From: Fimenecus sp045631225
GTDB lineage: Bacteria; Bacillota; Clostridia; Oscillospirales; Acutalibacteraceae
Reading direction: 5' to 3'
Assembly (NCBI GenBank): GCA_045631225.1
Contig: JAZQUG010000004.1
Span: 1-62,467 of the forward strand
DNA: 62,467 bases
Both the position numbers and the translations under genes were made by a program. The notes under the pieces are model-generated. The model saw only the letters and a list, made by a program, of their open reading frames with translations, was not told the DNA's origin and searched no databases. Within the stretch, counting starts at the first letter, position 1. Each line of letters opens with the position of its first letter. This document shows, in pieces, positions 61,325 through 62,467 of this stretch.

Positions 61325-62467
61325 TTATACATCATAAAATTTTGCCATGCGCTTTTTCTTTAATATATGTGCAATTATAATTACAACAACAACTGCGATT
61401 ACAGAGAAAAAGCCAACATAAAGTCCTTGAGCATCATTTTCACCCTTGACTTTCATCCACAAAGAATTCATATACTGCAAAGTGTCAGTCGGAAGATTGT
61501 GAAAATCCTGTGCATTTTCTATAGCCTTAGGATAAACAGCTTCACTATCTGCAAGTGAATAATCCAGATTCTGCAAAACAGCTTTATTAGGTGTTGCATA
61601 GTAAATATACTCTGCATTTGCCAAAGCTACTTCAGGCTCCATCATAAAGTTAATGAAAGCCTCAGCACCCTTTTTATTCTGTGACGCTGACGGAATACAC
61701 ATTGCATCATAGAATGTGTTTACACCTTCTTTAGGAAAAACAAAACCTAAATCAGGATTGTTTTCACGCATAAGCTCATAGTCACCTGCATAGTAGGTGG
61801 CAAAAGCATATTCGCCACTTTCCATCTTAATAAAGACTTCGTCCATTACATATTCAGGTTTAACTTTTTTACGCTGTTCCATAAGCAATTCGGCAGCAGC
61901 ATCCCACTCTGTCTTTTCAGTTGTGTTAATGCTTTGTCCCAACATAAATTGTGCAATTGCAAATGAGTCACGAGGATTATTGAACATAAGAACCTTACCC
62001 TTATATTGCTCATCCCATAAAACTCTCCAGCTATCGGGCTTTTCATCTACCATTTTCTTATTATAAATAAGTATTGTTGTACCGATATTATAGATAACTG
62101 CATAATCATCAATACCATTTTCAACAAGATATCCGTATCTCGTAGCGTAAAAATACTTGTCATAATTTGGAATGTTATTGTAATCAAGTGGTAAAAGCAT
62201 ATCTTCAGAAATAAGACGCTCAACCATATAGTCAGACGGAATTATAATGTCATAGCTGACACCGCCACCTGAAAGCTTTGAATACATATTTTCGTTTGAC
62301 TCGAATGTTGTGTAGTTCACATCACAGCCTGTAAGACGCTCGAATTCAGTAACTACATCAACCTCTTCATCATCAATATATTCACCCCAGTTATACACGT
62401 TAAGAACAGTCCCTTGCAAACCAAGGTTTTTGTAATACTCAATTGTTTCTTTTGTGAAAATTTCATC
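61325..62467 (-). CDS. potD: Spermidine/putrescine-binding protein (PotD-like), 5' end outside window
   Basis: At least 381 residues; the frame stays open to the window edge, so the TTG at 62419 is probably not the start. Text: LNVYNWGEYIDDEEVDVVTEFE, YDIIIPSDYMVERLI, SFAIAQFMLGQSINTTEK, INFMMEPEVALANAEYIYYATPN; PotD/PotF solute-binding protein. The N-terminal residues before NVYNWGEY look like the end of another domain, as in PotC-PotD fusions. The C-terminus has a membrane span (FFSVIAVVVVIIIAHI) and a Lys-rich end. Confidence 0.88.
   Translation of the reverse strand, partial: DEIFTKETIEYYKNLGLQGTVLNVYNWGEYIDDEEVDVVTEFERLTGCDVNYTTFESNENMYSKLSGGGVSYDIIIPSDYMVERLISEDMLLPLDYNNIPNYDKYFYATRYGYLVENGIDDYAVIYNIGTTILIYNKKMVDEKPDSWRVLWDEQYKGKVLMFNNPRDSFAIAQFMLGQSINTTEKTEWDAAAELLMEQRKKVKPEYVMDEVFIKMESGEYAFATYYAGDYELMRENNPDLGFVFPKEGVNTFYDAMCIPSASQNKKGAEAFINFMMEPEVALANAEYIYYATPNKAVLQNLDYSLADSEAVYPKAIENAQDFHNLPTDTLQYMNSLWMKVKGENDAQGLYVGFFSVIAVVVVIIIAHILKKKRMAKFYDV

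Noticed and set aside
1..62467. Complete tRNA or rRNA genes
   Set aside because: No full cloverleaf or conserved rRNA sequence was seen; only a 3'-end-like fragment at 13927-13952.

Overview
The window looks like a chromosome segment of a low-GC, spore-forming member of the Clostridia, most likely an Oscillospirales/Ruminococcaceae-type gut anaerobe. This rests on AT-rich codon use, AGGAGG-type ribosome binding sites, a spoVAD gene, the Clostridia-type RsmH, BspA-type leucine-rich proteins, and several secreted proteins ending in a Cys-rich C-X-C...CGxxHY tail. No rRNA, complete tRNA or CRISPR array is visible.

Layout. 1-3.2 kb: housekeeping genes (rsmH, cut by the window edge; fba) and a protein resembling P-loop ATPases with a degenerate P-loop. 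3.22-34.91 kb: spoVAD, encoding the forespore dipicolinic-acid uptake protein, is cut in two by an insertion of about 30.66 kb. Both junctions carry the same 8-bp core, GCCCCGGC (3847-3854 and 34511-34518), in the same reading frame. Joining the halves across it gives an uninterrupted 340-codon SpoVAD. A large serine recombinase (4465-6135) lies just inside the left end. The two element ends carry an 11-bp inverted repeat placed exactly 13 bp from each core copy, as expected for a serine-integrase attP. This is the architecture of skin-type intervening elements that excise during sporulation, here in a gene normally used in the forespore.

Cargo of the element (left to right): recombinase; DUF4143 ATPase; a block of small or unknown proteins, a SWIM-finger protein, a YgjP-type metalloprotease and an SGNH hydrolase; an AbrB-type regulator; an ECF sigma factor with a probable membrane regulator and secreted partner; an XRE regulator; a Gabija-like defence pair (GajB/GajA); two further possible defence genes; an XRE-membrane regulator; a MerR regulator with a 19-bp-spacer promoter followed by a 1236-residue surface subtilase; a very AT-rich island encoding a metallophosphoesterase-STAND NTPase-HD nucleotidase fusion and a membrane protein with a degenerate nuclease-like fold; and an IS21-type transposon. 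Three related stem-loop repeats lie within the element.

Right of spoVAD. 34.9-48.8 kb: secreted Cys-tail proteins, and a Ser/Thr kinase-PP2C phosphatase-leucine-rich receptor cluster with a second small kinase that lacks a normal start codon; then a ChbG/YdjC deacetylase and a DUF2804 protein. 48.8-62.5 kb: ordinary metabolism and repair: a Y-family polymerase/GNAT/YolD-like/Gfo-Idh operon, an amino-acid permease, cysteine synthase, proC, mscL, a radical SAM enzyme, coaX with an ECF S-component (probably pantothenate), an alpha/beta hydrolase, ylmH, and a polyamine-binding protein running off the right edge.

How it fits together: the element combines a site-specific excision module with phage-defence cargo and sits in a gene needed only for making spores. 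Vegetative cells could therefore keep the defences, while a sporulating cell would have to excise the element to make intact SpoVAD.
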